Source: an uncultured Clostridia bacterium
GTDB taxonomy: Bacteria > Bacillota > Clostridia > Christensenellales > UBA1242
Length of the DNA: 64,000 bases
Reading direction: 5' to 3'
Assembly: GCA_934747385.1 (NCBI GenBank)
Contig: CAKVGK010000002.1
Span: 324,960-388,959 of the forward strand
This document shows positions 33,869 through 43,183 of this stretch, in pieces. Both the position numbers and the translations under genes were made by a program. The notes under the pieces were generated by a model. That model had not been told where the DNA came from. It saw only the letters and a program-made list of their open reading frames with translations, and made no database searches. How positions within the stretch are numbered: the stretch's first letter is position 1; every line of letters begins with the position of its first letter.

Positions 33869-34895
33869 TATTGCCTCCTTTTATGTTGTCAATCTGGTTT
33901 ACAATAAATTTCAACGCAGCCGCCACATTAGCGTAATCCACGCGTTTTGGCCCCACCAAGGCAAGGCTTGCGATTGGCACTCCGTTGATAACAATTGGCG
34001 CACTCATCATCATGCCGCCTTTCAACTTGCTGTCGGTTGAATTTTCACCTATTGTAAAGTTGAGGTCGTTTGTATCGGTTTTGACCACGTCAATGATATT
34101 GTCCGCATCTTGCAAGAACTCAAACACGTCCTTTGCCTCGTCTATATCGGATTTTGTTGCGCCGTCCAGCATTTTGGTTGGGTTTTCGTTTTGCACGTCA
34201 CATTTGGTTTGAATAACCTGAATAAGGGCATTTGCAACACCGTCAATCAACTCTTTAAAACTCAAAATTTGATTGCCAGCCGACAAGCAAACCGAATTGA
34301 TATTTTCAATCATATACCCGATTGTTTTGCCTTTAAAATGCTTTGTAAGATAGTCTCCTGCCTCGTTGCAAGCGCTGCGGTCAATGTTGCTGTCCAAAGC
34401 CATGTTGTCGTCAATTATGCCAGCGTTTGTTTCAACCAACAGCAATGCGTCCTTTTGAATGAGTGGTATAATTTGAATGTTTTCAATTTCCAAATTGCTT
34501 AAGCCATGCTGAACCAACACTGCTGGGTAGTTTGTTGCCTTGCTGAGCCTTTTTGCCAAGGTTGACAAAGTGCTTATCAAACTCAAAGACCTGTTTTCGT
34601 AATTAGATTGCACCTTTTTGATTGAGTCGTAATCCAATTTGTTGCTGCTTAACATACTTTCAACATACTCTTTGTAAGCCAATGCTGTTGGCACTCGCCC
34701 GCCCGAGGTGTGAAGTTGTTTGAAGTAGCCCATGCTTTCAAGTGCATTGAGTTCGTTGCGCAAGGTGGCAGAACTAATGTCTTTAAAATATTCGTTAAGC
34801 CCACCACTTGTGATTGGCTGAGCAGTTTTAATAAAACTGTCCACTGCAACCAATATGATTTGATGCTTACGCTTGTTTTTTTCGTCTGCGTTCAC
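33861..34895 (-). CDS. hrcA: Heat-inducible transcription repressor HrcA
   Basis: Represses the grpE-dnaK-dnaJ operon by binding CIRCE; it is activated by GroEL. 344 aa, standard. An N-terminal winged helix (AQPITSGGLNEYFKDISSATLRNELNALESMGYFKQLHTSGGRVPT) carries the HrcA signature. A GAF-like domain and C-terminal SAPIVINGVPIASLALVGPKRVDYANV follow. It is first gene of the operon, with a CIRCE copy right upstream, so it is autoregulated. Its end overlaps grpE by 8 bp. Confidence 0.95.
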   Translation of the reverse strand: MNADEKNKRKHQIILVAVDSFIKTAQPITSGGLNEYFKDISSATLRNELNALESMGYFKQLHTSGGRVPTALAYKEYVESMLSSNKLDYDSIKKVQSNYENRSLSLISTLSTLAKRLSKATNYPAVLVQHGLSNLEIENIQIIPLIQKDALLLVETNAGIIDDNMALDSNIDRSACNEAGDYLTKHFKGKTIGYMIENINSVCLSAGNQILSFKELIDGVANALIQVIQTKCDVQNENPTKMLDGATKSDIDEAKDVFEFLQDADNIIDVVKTDTNDLNFTIGENSTDSKLKGGMMMSAPIVINGVPIASLALVGPKRVDYANVAAALKFIVNQIDNIKGGNSG

Positions 34896-34919
34896 ATTTC
34901 ACCTTCTTTTTTTCATTTT

Positions 34920-34946
34920 TTAGCACTCTTATTATTTGATTGCTAA
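34920..34946. promoter_or_regulatory. CIRCE operator (HrcA binding site)
   Basis: TTAGCACTC - 9 bp - GATTGCTAA; the consensus right arm is GAGTGCTAA, so only one base differs. It lies just after the -10 box of the hrcA promoter and 25 bp before the start codon. Confidence 0.92.
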
Positions 34947-34950
34947 CTCT

Positions 34951-34979
34951 ATTTTATGCACACTGCTAACAAATGTCAA
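34951..34979 (-). promoter_or_regulatory. hrcA operon promoter
   Basis: Minus strand TTGACA (34974-34979), 17-bp spacer, TAAAAT (34951-34956), with CIRCE immediately downstream where HrcA would block initiation. Confidence 0.85.
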
Positions 34980-35029
34980 CTAAAATTGTCAAAAAAATAA
35001 AAAAATTTTTAACTTTTTTTGTAAAAAAT

Positions 35030-35052
35030 AACCACAGGATTGCCCCGTGGTT
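35030..35052 (-). terminator. Hairpin upstream of the hrcA promoter
   Basis: AACCAC and GTGGTT arms around an 11-nt loop, followed on the minus strand by ATTTTTT. It could insulate the heat-shock operon from transcripts of the lipoprotein region. The 316-bp gap 34896-35211 otherwise holds the hrcA and 139-aa gene promoters. Confidence 0.5.
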
Positions 35053-35152
35053 CAAATGTGGTCTATGTTTTAACAAAAAATATTAAAAACTAAAGTAAAA
35101 ATTGTTTTATTTTTAATTATTTAACAATTTGTATTTACGAAAATAATTTTTG

Positions 35153-35181
35153 TTGTAATTTTTTATTTAATATGATATAAT
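35153..35181 (+). promoter_or_regulatory. Promoter of the 139-aa membrane protein gene
   Basis: TTGTAA (35153-35158), 17-bp spacer, TATAAT (35176-35181). Confidence 0.7.
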
Positions 35182-35211
35182 TTATTCATAATATTACATA
35201 AGGGAGTAATT

Positions 35212-35631
35212 ATGAAATTTTTTAGAGGTTTAAAGGCAACATTTGAAGCTATCGGAAAACTTTGGAGAATAGAAAGAAAAAGAGATACCGAAATCAATCG
35301 CAATCCAACAGAAGAAGAATTAAAAGATAACAAAAAAGGGAAATTATCTATTGTCGTAACTATTGTCAGCACCATTGTTTATTTGATTGCATTCATATTG
35401 GTTGCTAGTTCATGGCAGGTAAATATTGGCTTGGGTATTTTTGTTTTAGTTTTGGTTTTGATTTTTACACCTTCAATTCAAATAAAAGCTATCAATTTAG
35501 CCAAACAACAAAGAAAAATCAATGGGAAAGGCACCACAGCATTGATTCTTGCAAATGTTTTACCAACCATTGCATTGGTTGGCGGTGTGCTATTCTTTGC
35601 ATTAGGTGGAATGTCTATTTTCTTTAAATAA
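35212..35631 (+). CDS. Hypothetical 139-aa membrane protein
   Basis: AAGGGAG precedes the ATG. A charged cytoplasmic N-terminus (~45 aa) is followed by three hydrophobic segments (IVVTIVSTIVYLIAFILVAS, VNIGLGIFVLVLVLIFTP, ALILANVLPTIALVGGVLFF) with a basic loop between the second and third. No recognised domain. A single plus-strand gene placed between hrcA and the lipoprotein gene, it is part of the accessory block that separates hemW from hrcA. Confidence 0.7.
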   Translation: MKFFRGLKATFEAIGKLWRIERKRDTEINRNPTEEELKDNKKGKLSIVVTIVSTIVYLIAFILVASSWQVNIGLGIFVLVLVLIFTPSIQIKAINLAKQQRKINGKGTTALILANVLPTIALVGGVLFFALGGMSIFFK

Positions 35632-35649
35632 GAAAACAAAACACAAAAA

Positions 35650-35673
35650 AATACAACCTTGCTCGGTTGTATT
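35650..35673. terminator. Bidirectional terminator between the 139-aa and lipoprotein genes
   Basis: AATACAACC and GGTTGTATT arms, 6-nt loop, flanked by A and T runs. Confidence 0.85.
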
Positions 35674-35696
35674 TTTTTTGCTTTGATAAAGAGTTG

Positions 35697-37748
35697 TTAT
35701 ATTGTTTTATTCTTAAATATTTGAACATGTAAATATTGTTCAAAAGGATCCCAGTTGTCATCACCAGAATAAGAAATTTTTATAACTAAATTACAATAAA
35801 TTTCTGTGCTTTTATCGGTTTTTAAAGTAAACTTTTGATACCTTGAATCTTTACCAACAATTGCAAAATCTCCAGTAATATCGCTTGTAACTCCGGCAAT
35901 ATTATTTGCTCCAACTTCCATTGCTTCCCAAACAAAATTGACGTCTTTATAACTATCATATTCTCCAAATTTTAATTCAACAGTTTTATTATCTGTATTG
36001 AAGTGAATTGATCCACCGTTTACAGAATAACAATGTTGGTCATCATCAATAACTCCTTTAGAAATTATCCAACTATATTCAATATATTCTTCATTTTCGC
36101 TTGTTTTATTGTGTTTTGTGACTGTTATATTTGTATGAAGAGAATTAGTTAAATATTTTTCGTTATAATGTAAATTTGGATTAATATAACATTTTATAGA
36201 ATAACTACCAACAGCTGAAGAATAAACATAAAGGTATTCTAATTCATCTTGTTCAAATTTAGCATCAGTATAAATACAATAAGCTTTATTCGCTTCAAAT
36301 GCTGTTTTCAAGTGTTGTGCAAGTTCTGTTTGCGTTGCGTTATAAGGAATCAATGCATAATCTGATGCATTAAGTTGAAATTTCATTTCTTGAGGATTAC
36401 CATTGTTATCGGTTGAATACTTAAAGTCGGTTAACTCGTTTATAACAGCTAATGTAGGTGCTAAATATGCAGTTCTGTGAAGTATAATTGTAATTTCAAA
36501 TTCTTCAGATTCAGCATAAAGTTTTTCATACCAATTGTCAGCTCCTTTAGGCACAAACTTAACCTTGGTTGTTATTGTGTTTATTTCACCTTTAGCGCTA
36601 TCAAAGTTATATGTTTGAGGATTGACTCCCGCAAGGGTGCCATAAATAGCAATTCTATCGTCAATTTCACCAGTCGTACTGAAATCCCAATTGGAATTTA
36701 CAAAATTATGCCATATCAATGTTTCCCTTGTTAATTTGTTATCATTTGCTGAATTGTTATTTTCGTCATCAAGGTCAGAATTGAAAAGTAATGATAGTTC
36801 ACCATTAATTTTTGAATTACCGAAACTTGAATAACCATTACCACTTGATAAGCCATGTAACATTTCATCAAGAGTGACACCTTTACAAATATCTTTGTTA
36901 AAGGTGAAATCAATCTTAAAATCCTTTGCAGTTGCAACGATTTGTGATTTTTTTACAACAAGAGTTTGATAAGCAGAATATGATTTACGGTAATTTTCTT
37001 GTTCTTTTATTTCAGCAAAAATCAAATATTCGCCCGGGTTAATATTTTCTAGTATATATGATAATTCAACGGCAATATAATTTTCAGAATCAATAATTTC
37101 GCTTGGTTTTGGTAAAGCGTTGATTTCTTCTTGTTTTAGTGAAGAAATGTCAGAAGATGAACCATCAACTTTATTTAAAATACAAATTTTCTCAATCTTA
37201 CTATCATCTAATTGAGTAGTGCCATTAAAAACGCTATAGTTGATACCTTTAAACTTTGTTCCATAGTAAATTTGATTTTCACCAATATTTCCCACTTTAC
37301 TTGTAACATTTAAGGTGTAGTTGCTATTATCGTTTACTTTTGAAACATGGATATTAACTTCGCAAGATTTGTCTTTATAATTTAAAGTTAACCTCCAAGA
37401 GCCAGCTGTAAGATTTGAACCCTCACACATTTGAGAGTATTCTTCAAAAGTTTTAGTAACTCTACTTTCCTCGGAACCATCAGCCGTAAAACTTACGGTT
37501 ATTTGAGCATTAGTCAATTCAACATTTTCTTCAGAACTGTCTGAATAATGTGCTTTTATTTTTATATTGTTAAGTCCAGTAGTGTTACCAAAATCTCTGG
37601 TTTCGTCAATTGTTGTTGAATATTCACCATCAGCCAAGGATACTCGAATGTAATTTAACTTTTTATCATTTCCGCAGGCACTTAACAAAAATAAGCAAGG
37701 AATAATTAAGCTAAAAGCAAAAACAAAACTTAATAATTTCTTTTTCAA
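35697..37748 (-). CDS. Large surface lipoprotein
   Basis: 683 aa. A classical lipoprotein signal peptide: KKK, hydrophobic core, lipobox LSAC with the modified Cys at about residue 25. The mature part is a string of beta-rich modules resembling Ig-like/MBG-like surface domains (for example YSVFNGTTQLDDSK and AVELSYILENINPGEYL), rich in Asn, Asp, Tyr and Ser. No catalytic motif was recognised. It is predicted to be anchored on the outer face of the membrane. Together with the next gene it forms a surface-protein insert in the hemW-hrcA block. Function, such as adhesion or sugar binding, is unknown. Confidence 0.75.
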   Translation of the reverse strand: MKKKLLSFVFAFSLIIPCLFLLSACGNDKKLNYIRVSLADGEYSTTIDETRDFGNTTGLNNIKIKAHYSDSSEENVELTNAQITVSFTADGSEESRVTKTFEEYSQMCEGSNLTAGSWRLTLNYKDKSCEVNIHVSKVNDNSNYTLNVTSKVGNIGENQIYYGTKFKGINYSVFNGTTQLDDSKIEKICILNKVDGSSSDISSLKQEEINALPKPSEIIDSENYIAVELSYILENINPGEYLIFAEIKEQENYRKSYSAYQTLVVKKSQIVATAKDFKIDFTFNKDICKGVTLDEMLHGLSSGNGYSSFGNSKINGELSLLFNSDLDDENNNSANDNKLTRETLIWHNFVNSNWDFSTTGEIDDRIAIYGTLAGVNPQTYNFDSAKGEINTITTKVKFVPKGADNWYEKLYAESEEFEITIILHRTAYLAPTLAVINELTDFKYSTDNNGNPQEMKFQLNASDYALIPYNATQTELAQHLKTAFEANKAYCIYTDAKFEQDELEYLYVYSSAVGSYSIKCYINPNLHYNEKYLTNSLHTNITVTKHNKTSENEEYIEYSWIISKGVIDDDQHCYSVNGGSIHFNTDNKTVELKFGEYDSYKDVNFVWEAMEVGANNIAGVTSDITGDFAIVGKDSRYQKFTLKTDKSTEIYCNLVIKISYSGDDNWDPFEQYLHVQIFKNKTI

Positions 37749-37972
37749 TTTATTTCCCTCCCATAAAATTGAATTTCTATTCGTAGTATAACATATTATC
37801 TAAAAAATTTTATACTAATTTTTAAAATTTTTTAAAATTTGTTTAAATTTAATAAACATTATTCTTATGTTTTTTCAAAAATTACACAATTATTACCATT
37901 TTCTGGTTAAATGGAATATAGCCAAAGCATAATAAAAGTACAGAAAATTTCGGTCAATTTTGTTTATTGAAA

Positions 37973-37998
37973 AAAGTGCTAACTTATGTTAACACTTT
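37973..37998 (-). terminator. Terminator overlapping the end of the lectin-like surface gene
   Basis: AAAGTGTTAAC / GTTAGCACTTT stem (one G-U) with a 4-nt loop and T-run on the minus strand; includes the stop codon at 37979. Region 37749-37972 is AT-rich and holds no gene. Confidence 0.75.
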
Positions 37999-39832
37999 CA
38001 ATTGAAATTTCCATATAAATTGCATTGCCGCCAAGCAGGTTGACGAATGTGCTGTCGTAATTTATTGTGAAACCTGTCATAAGATATTTGCTTGTGGTGG
38101 TTGTGCTTGTCGCTGGCTCAAATTCCACATTATTGCCACTGCTGTCTTGATAATAGTAATAACCGTCAGTTGAATTTAACACAAATCCATTGCTTGAACT
38201 TGTTGGCGCGGTCATGCCTGAAATTGACGAACTCAAAAGTTGCTTTCCTGTTGGAGTTACCGCATAAAATGTTACCTTATACCTCACACCAAAAGATGAG
38301 CCTAAATCCTCATTTTTCAAAAGCAATTTAAGTTTGTTTACATTCACTTCATTCCCAGCAGTAAAACTTCCACTTCCGCTGTTTGTGTAGAACTTGCCTT
38401 CAACCAAATCGTACATACCAAGCACACCGCTTGCATTTTTGGCAGGTACAAAATCCCTCACCAAAACATTTTCACTATACATTGTAAAACTATAAAATCT
38501 GGTCAACCAAATTCCGCCCGTTGTTGATCTATCAAACAAATAAATATTTGCTGTTGTTAAAGCCGAATCTGAATATGACAAAGTCCAGGTTCCCAAATTT
38601 GAACTTAAAATTGCAGTTGTTGTGTTAAAGGAATAATCAAAATTAAAACCATAGTAATCTTCTATTGTTGGGAAGTCATCTATAATCGCAGCAGATTTTG
38701 AACCAACTCCTGTCCAAATGTTACCACGAGTTGCCATTAGCCCAACAAAGTTGCTATAACTTGAACCTGAACCGAAAAGATAATTATCCGCACCTGTGGT
38801 CGGTCTTTGGAAATATGATTTACCAACAAACCTCATATTTGAGGATGGTTTAATTCCTGTGTCAAATTTTTGATTGCCATCGCTTTGCAGATATTCAAGT
38901 TGAGTGTAGCCGGCTGGCAAATTGGCAACACTAATTTTGTTGTTTGTTTTGTTTGCGCTGTCGTAAGCAAGGCTTATGCTTGTGCCAGACTTTTGCTCTG
39001 CCCCTGCCACAAATGTGCCTGTACCTGCGTTTGTGTAAAACTTATTTTCGACAAGGTCGTACATTCCCAACACGCCACTGCTGTTTTTTGCTGGTATCAA
39101 ATTTCTCATCAATGTACCATTGTCATAAAGGCGTCCATAATAGATTTTGCCAATCATACCATTTGCATATGGAGCAGCAGTTCCGTTATTAAAATTCCCC
39201 ACATAGAAGTTTCCATCAAGTTGAGTCATTGATTTTTCAATTGTTCCAGTTTTTATTGTATTATTAACCGTCACTGAATTCTGAAAGCACAAAAAAGTAT
39301 ATTTGTTGCCAGCACGGACAGAGTAAGTGCTGCTAGAACCACTATCAGCCCAGTCTAATCTTAAATATGCACTAGAAGATGAACTATTGATGCAAAAAAC
39401 ATTTACTGATTGGTTGCTAGGTGAACCTACCCTTGCACCGAACACACCACGAGCACCGGTTATGTCATCAAATGAAATAGTTGTTTCATATTTTACTGTG
39501 TTTGGTGTTGGTTTAAAACCAGTATCAATATATTGTGTACCAGTTGTGGCAATATACTCTAATTGAGTATATTCCGTTGGGAGGGCTTTGCTTAGCATTG
39601 TTTGCGTGCCGCTGCTATCTTCTTGATACACATTCAGGTTGGCTTCGCTGGTTCTTATTGTGGCTGAAATTGTTTTGCCTGAAGAACTATCGTCTGTGAA
39701 CCATGCACTTGTTACATTCACCACAGAAAATACCAATGCAACCAACAAAACAAAACTTAAAAAAAGATTAAGCGGGGAAGCGTATCCATTTCCCTTGGTG
39801 GTTAACATGTTTTTAGAGTGATTGCTTTGCAC
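37979..39832 (-). CDS. Surface protein with camelysin/TasA-like N-terminus and two LamG-like repeats
   Basis: 617 aa starting at a GTG with a strong GGAGG upstream. Residues ~18-55 (LNLFLSFVLLVALVFSVVNV followed by TSAWFTDD and KTISATI) resemble the SipW-processed signals of camelysin/TasA-type proteins. Two tandem modules of about 200 aa follow. Each begins LPxxYTQLEYxxxxGxQxxDTG (residues ~84 and ~304) and ends with PAKNxSGVLGMYDLVExKFYTN, a concanavalin/LamG-like fold frequent in surface proteins of gut Firmicutes. A ~130-residue tail is predicted beta-rich. Carbohydrate or host-surface binding is inference. The window shows no SipW peptidase gene. Confidence 0.75.
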   Translation of the reverse strand: MQSNHSKNMLTTKGNGYASPLNLFLSFVLLVALVFSVVNVTSAWFTDDSSSGKTISATIRTSEANLNVYQEDSSGTQTMLSKALPTEYTQLEYIATTGTQYIDTGFKPTPNTVKYETTISFDDITGARGVFGARVGSPSNQSVNVFCINSSSSSAYLRLDWADSGSSSTYSVRAGNKYTFLCFQNSVTVNNTIKTGTIEKSMTQLDGNFYVGNFNNGTAAPYANGMIGKIYYGRLYDNGTLMRNLIPAKNSSGVLGMYDLVENKFYTNAGTGTFVAGAEQKSGTSISLAYDSANKTNNKISVANLPAGYTQLEYLQSDGNQKFDTGIKPSSNMRFVGKSYFQRPTTGADNYLFGSGSSYSNFVGLMATRGNIWTGVGSKSAAIIDDFPTIEDYYGFNFDYSFNTTTAILSSNLGTWTLSYSDSALTTANIYLFDRSTTGGIWLTRFYSFTMYSENVLVRDFVPAKNASGVLGMYDLVEGKFYTNSGSGSFTAGNEVNVNKLKLLLKNEDLGSSFGVRYKVTFYAVTPTGKQLLSSSISGMTAPTSSSNGFVLNSTDGYYYYQDSSGNNVEFEPATSTTTTSKYLMTGFTINYDSTFVNLLGGNAIYMEISIESVNIS

Positions 39833-39931
39833 ACCTTCCTCCTTTTGTGTTTAGGTTTTTAGTAGGCATATTTTCTTGTGTTCCCTTGCGAGGGGACACG
39901 AGAAATTGGTTTGTTTAGTCGTTTAGTTTGT

Positions 39932-41071
39932 TTAAACCAGTTCCAAGATTATGGAGTTGGAAACGTAGAAATATTTATCGGTTATGCGAAGGTAGCCGTC
40001 CACAACCTCGACCATGCCAGCTGCGGACAATTGTTTGATTTGTGTGGCGTGAGAATGTAGCAAGTCTTCGTGAAAATCTTGAGCGAATTCTTCCAAATTA
40101 AGCCCCTGAACCGTGCGAAGAGACAACATAATGCGCTCTTCCCTACGCTCTTTTTCGCCAATAAACTCGCGTTTATAAACGGCTGACCTGCCGTCTTGCA
40201 TAGCGTCGAGGTAAGTGTCCAGACGTTTGGTGTTATAGAACCTATAATCGTCAATATAACTATGAGCAGAAACGCCCAATCCCAAATAATTGGTCCCGTC
40301 CCAATACTTTTTGTTGTGACGAGATTCAAACCCTGGGCGAGCAAAATTGCTGACTTCATAACGCTTATAGCCATTTTTTGAAAGTAATTCGCAAACCTTA
40401 TTATAAGTTGCAACTTGCTTTTCGTCCTTAACTGGGCGAAGTTTGCCGCGCTGCATTTTATCGTAAAGCAAAGTGTGCTTTTCAATTTGCAAAGCATAGG
40501 TTGAAATGTGTTTGCAGCGGCTTTTTATTAAGAATTTAACAGTGTCCAACACCATTTTTGTTGTTTGACCTGGAAGCCCAAGCATAACGTCACCGCTTAC
40601 ATTTGGAAATTCCGCTTCTTTAAGCATTTTGAATGTTTCTTTAACGTCTTCAAAGGTTTGAAACCTGCCATGGTTAACAAGCACATGACTATCTATACAC
40701 TGCACGCCAACACTTATGCGATTGACGCCTGCTTGAACATATTCCATGAACTTTGGCTTGGTGAAACTGCCTGGATTGACCTCAATTGTGTATTCAGTGT
40801 TGTCCGCAAAATGGAAACTAGAAAACAATTTGCGGCTAAGTGCAGCAAAAAAGCCCTCGTACATAATACTAGGAGTGCCGCCACCTATATAAATTGTATC
40901 AAATGTTTTGCCATAAAAATTGCTTTTAAGTTGGTCAATTTCTGTGAACAATGCTTCCAAATACATCTGTTGAGCCTGCTTGTCCATTGAATAAGACACA
41001 AAATCGCAGTAATCACATTTTTTGGAACAAAATGGAATGTGGATATACAACCCCAAATTTTCTTCTGCCAT
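39932..41071 (-). CDS. hemW: Radical SAM protein HemW (coproporphyrinogen oxidase-like)
   Basis: 379 aa. The radical SAM [4Fe-4S] motif is IPFCSKKCDYCDF (Cys x3 x2, residues ~15-26), followed by YIGGGTPS and SVGVQC. The C-terminal HemN-like part contains YEVSNFARPG. HemW is a heme chaperone, not the oxidase. Downstream neighbour order lepA-hemW-hrcA-grpE-dnaK is classical in Firmicutes; here ~5 kb of surface genes are inserted between hemW and hrcA. Confidence 0.92.
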   Translation of the reverse strand: MAEENLGLYIHIPFCSKKCDYCDFVSYSMDKQAQQMYLEALFTEIDQLKSNFYGKTFDTIYIGGGTPSIMYEGFFAALSRKLFSSFHFADNTEYTIEVNPGSFTKPKFMEYVQAGVNRISVGVQCIDSHVLVNHGRFQTFEDVKETFKMLKEAEFPNVSGDVMLGLPGQTTKMVLDTVKFLIKSRCKHISTYALQIEKHTLLYDKMQRGKLRPVKDEKQVATYNKVCELLSKNGYKRYEVSNFARPGFESRHNKKYWDGTNYLGLGVSAHSYIDDYRFYNTKRLDTYLDAMQDGRSAVYKREFIGEKERREERIMLSLRTVQGLNLEEFAQDFHEDLLHSHATQIKQLSAAGMVEVVDGYLRITDKYFYVSNSIILELV

Positions 41072-41230
41072 AAACTCCCCTAAATTTATGTTTTTAACTT
41101 TTCTTACCAGTTAAACTATTTTTTTATAGTTTGCGCTATTTTTAACAATTCAACTTATTTATTTTTAATAGTATAACCCATTTATTTTTATTTTCATAAT
41201 ATTTTTGGCTGTTTTTTGCCAATTTTTTGC

Positions 41231-43030
41231 TTAATCGTCTAATTTTAAGATTGTAACAAAGGTTTCGCTTGGCAATTCCACGCTGCCCAAACGGCGCATA
41301 CGCTTTTTACCCTCTTTTTGCTTTTCAAGAAGTTTGCGTTTACGGGTTACGTCACCTCCGTAGCATTTGGCAAGCACGTCTTTACGCATTGCAGAGATTG
41401 TTTCCCTAGCAATGACCTTACCGCCAATAACAGCCTGAATTGGAATTTCAAACAAATGGCGTGGAATGACGGTTTTAAGCCTCTCGCACAACGCGCGCCC
41501 GCGTGCGTACGCCTTGTCTTTATGAACAATGAGCGAAAGTGCGTCGCATATGTCGCCATTAAGCAAAATGTCTAATTTAACAAGTTCACCCTGTTGATAA
41601 CCCGCCAGCTCATAGTCCATGCTTGCATAGCCCTTGCTGATTGACTTGATTTTGTCAAAGAAATCGTAAACAATTTCGTTGAGAGGCATGGTGTAAATAA
41701 GTTTGGTGCGGTTGGCATCAATATATTGCATATCGTGGAAAATGCCGCGTCTATCTGCACACAAATCCATAATTCCGCCCAAATAATCCTTTGGAGTGAT
41801 GATTTCCATTTTTACAATTGGCTCTTCCATTTTTGTTATTGATTGCATTGGAGGCATTTCGCTTGGGTTAGTTACGTCGTATTCTTTGCCCTTGTTGTCG
41901 TACACCTTATATTCCACGCTTGGTGCGGTGGTGATTATGTCCAGCCCAAATTCGCGCTCCAAACGTTCGGTGATGATTTCCATATGTAACAGCCCCAAAA
42001 AGCCGCAGCGATAGCCATGACCGAGAGCCAAAGAGGTTTCCTTGGTGAAATGCAGGCTTGCGTCGTTAAGTTGAAGTTTTTCAAGAGCGTCGGTTAGTTC
42101 CTGATATTTATCGCCGTCAAGTGGGAAAATGCCGCAGAAAACAACGCTGGTGGCCTGTTTGTAGCCGTCCAAAGGCTTTTCAACAGGGTTGTTTTTGAGG
42201 GTGATTGTGTCGCCCACCTTGGTGTCGCTAACGTTTTTTATGCTTGCGGCAATATAGCCAACATCGCCCGCTTGAAGCATGTCACAAGCAACTGGCTGAG
42301 GTTTGAACACACCAACTTCGGTTACAACAAACGATTTGCCGGTTTGCATAAACAAAATTTCGTCGCCAACCCTAACGCTGCCGTCAAAAATGCGCACCAT
42401 GCTGACCGCGCCTTTGTAACTATCATAGTAACTATCAAAAACAAGGGCTTTAAGTTTTGCCTCAGTTTCGCCTTTTGGTGAAGGAATGTGTTTAACAACT
42501 GCTTCCAATACGCTGTCTATATTCAATCCAGTTTTTGCGCTTATTTCGCATGCTTCGTCGCAAGGAATGCCAATAATGTCCTCAATTTCCTTTTTTGTGC
42601 CAGCCACGTCCGCACTTGTCAGGTCAATTTTGTTGATAACTGGAATGATTTCCAAATTTGCATCCAAGGCCAGGTACACATTGGCAAGGGTTTGAGCCTG
42701 CACGCCTTGACTTGCGTCAACCACAAGCAATGCCCCTTCGCAGGCAGCCAAAGAGCGGCTTACTTCGTACGAAAAATCCACATGACCAGGTGTGTCAATC
42801 AAATTTAATGTATATTCTTCACCGTTATGGTTGAATTTCATTGTTGCTGGCGTGAGTTTAATGGTTATGCCACGCTCGCGTTCAATGTCCATACTGTCCA
42901 AAAGTTGGTCTTCCATATCTCGCTTGGCAACCGTGCCAGTTTTTTCCATCAGCCTATCTGCCAATGTGCTTTTGCCGTGGTCTATGTGCGCCACAATACA
43001 AAAATTACGTATTTTGCTTTGTCTATCCAT
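41231..43030 (-). CDS. lepA: Elongation factor 4 (LepA)
   Basis: Ribosome-associated translational GTPase; 599 aa, as usual. GTP motifs: [14 protein letters not shown] (G1), the switch region ERERGITI (G2), DTPGHVDF (G3), NKID (G4). EF-G-like domains II, III and V follow, and the LepA-specific C-terminus contains [22 protein letters not shown]. It is first of the lepA-hemW pair; 160 bp separate the two genes with no clear terminator. Confidence 0.97.
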   Translation of the reverse strand: MDRQSKIRNFCIVAHIDHGKSTLADRLMEKTGTVAKRDMEDQLLDSMDIERERGITIKLTPATMKFNHNGEEYTLNLIDTPGHVDFSYEVSRSLAACEGALLVVDASQGVQAQTLANVYLALDANLEIIPVINKIDLTSADVAGTKKEIEDIIGIPCDEACEISAKTGLNIDSVLEAVVKHIPSPKGETEAKLKALVFDSYYDSYKGAVSMVRIFDGSVRVGDEILFMQTGKSFVVTEVGVFKPQPVACDMLQAGDVGYIAASIKNVSDTKVGDTITLKNNPVEKPLDGYKQATSVVFCGIFPLDGDKYQELTDALEKLQLNDASLHFTKETSLALGHGYRCGFLGLLHMEIITERLEREFGLDIITTAPSVEYKVYDNKGKEYDVTNPSEMPPMQSITKMEEPIVKMEIITPKDYLGGIMDLCADRRGIFHDMQYIDANRTKLIYTMPLNEIVYDFFDKIKSISKGYASMDYELAGYQQGELVKLDILLNGDICDALSLIVHKDKAYARGRALCERLKTVIPRHLFEIPIQAVIGGKVIARETISAMRKDVLAKCYGGDVTRKRKLLEKQKEGKKRMRRLGSVELPSETFVTILKLDD

Positions 43031-43140
43031 GAAAATTATGGTAGCAAACTATGGCAGATTTGTCAATCAACTATGCCAGTGTTGGCTGTTTTAGGAGTTT
43101 TGTCCCGCCCAAATGTTCAAAATTTAGGGGTTGGCTCAGT

Positions 43141-43168
43141 TAAATTTTGACATTATTCGACATATATT
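43141..43168 (+). promoter_or_regulatory. Possible sigma-E-type promoter of sigK
   Basis: TAAATT (43141-43146), 14-bp spacer, CATATATT (43161-43168), compared with the sporulation sigma-E consensus -35 ATATT / -10 CATACA-T. This fits the known dependence of sigK on SigE, but the match is partial. Confidence 0.4.
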
Positions 43169-43183
43169 CCCTTAGAGGTCTAT

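Noticed and set aside
33717..34040. Long plus-strand frames opposite grpE/hrcA, Cys-rich
   Set aside because: Antisense shadow of the Cys-rich grpE repeats; no RBS and it crosses two real genes.
39879..39900. Hairpin downstream of the surface gene start region, considered as terminator
   Set aside because: GGGG/CCCC-type hairpin without a T-run on either strand.
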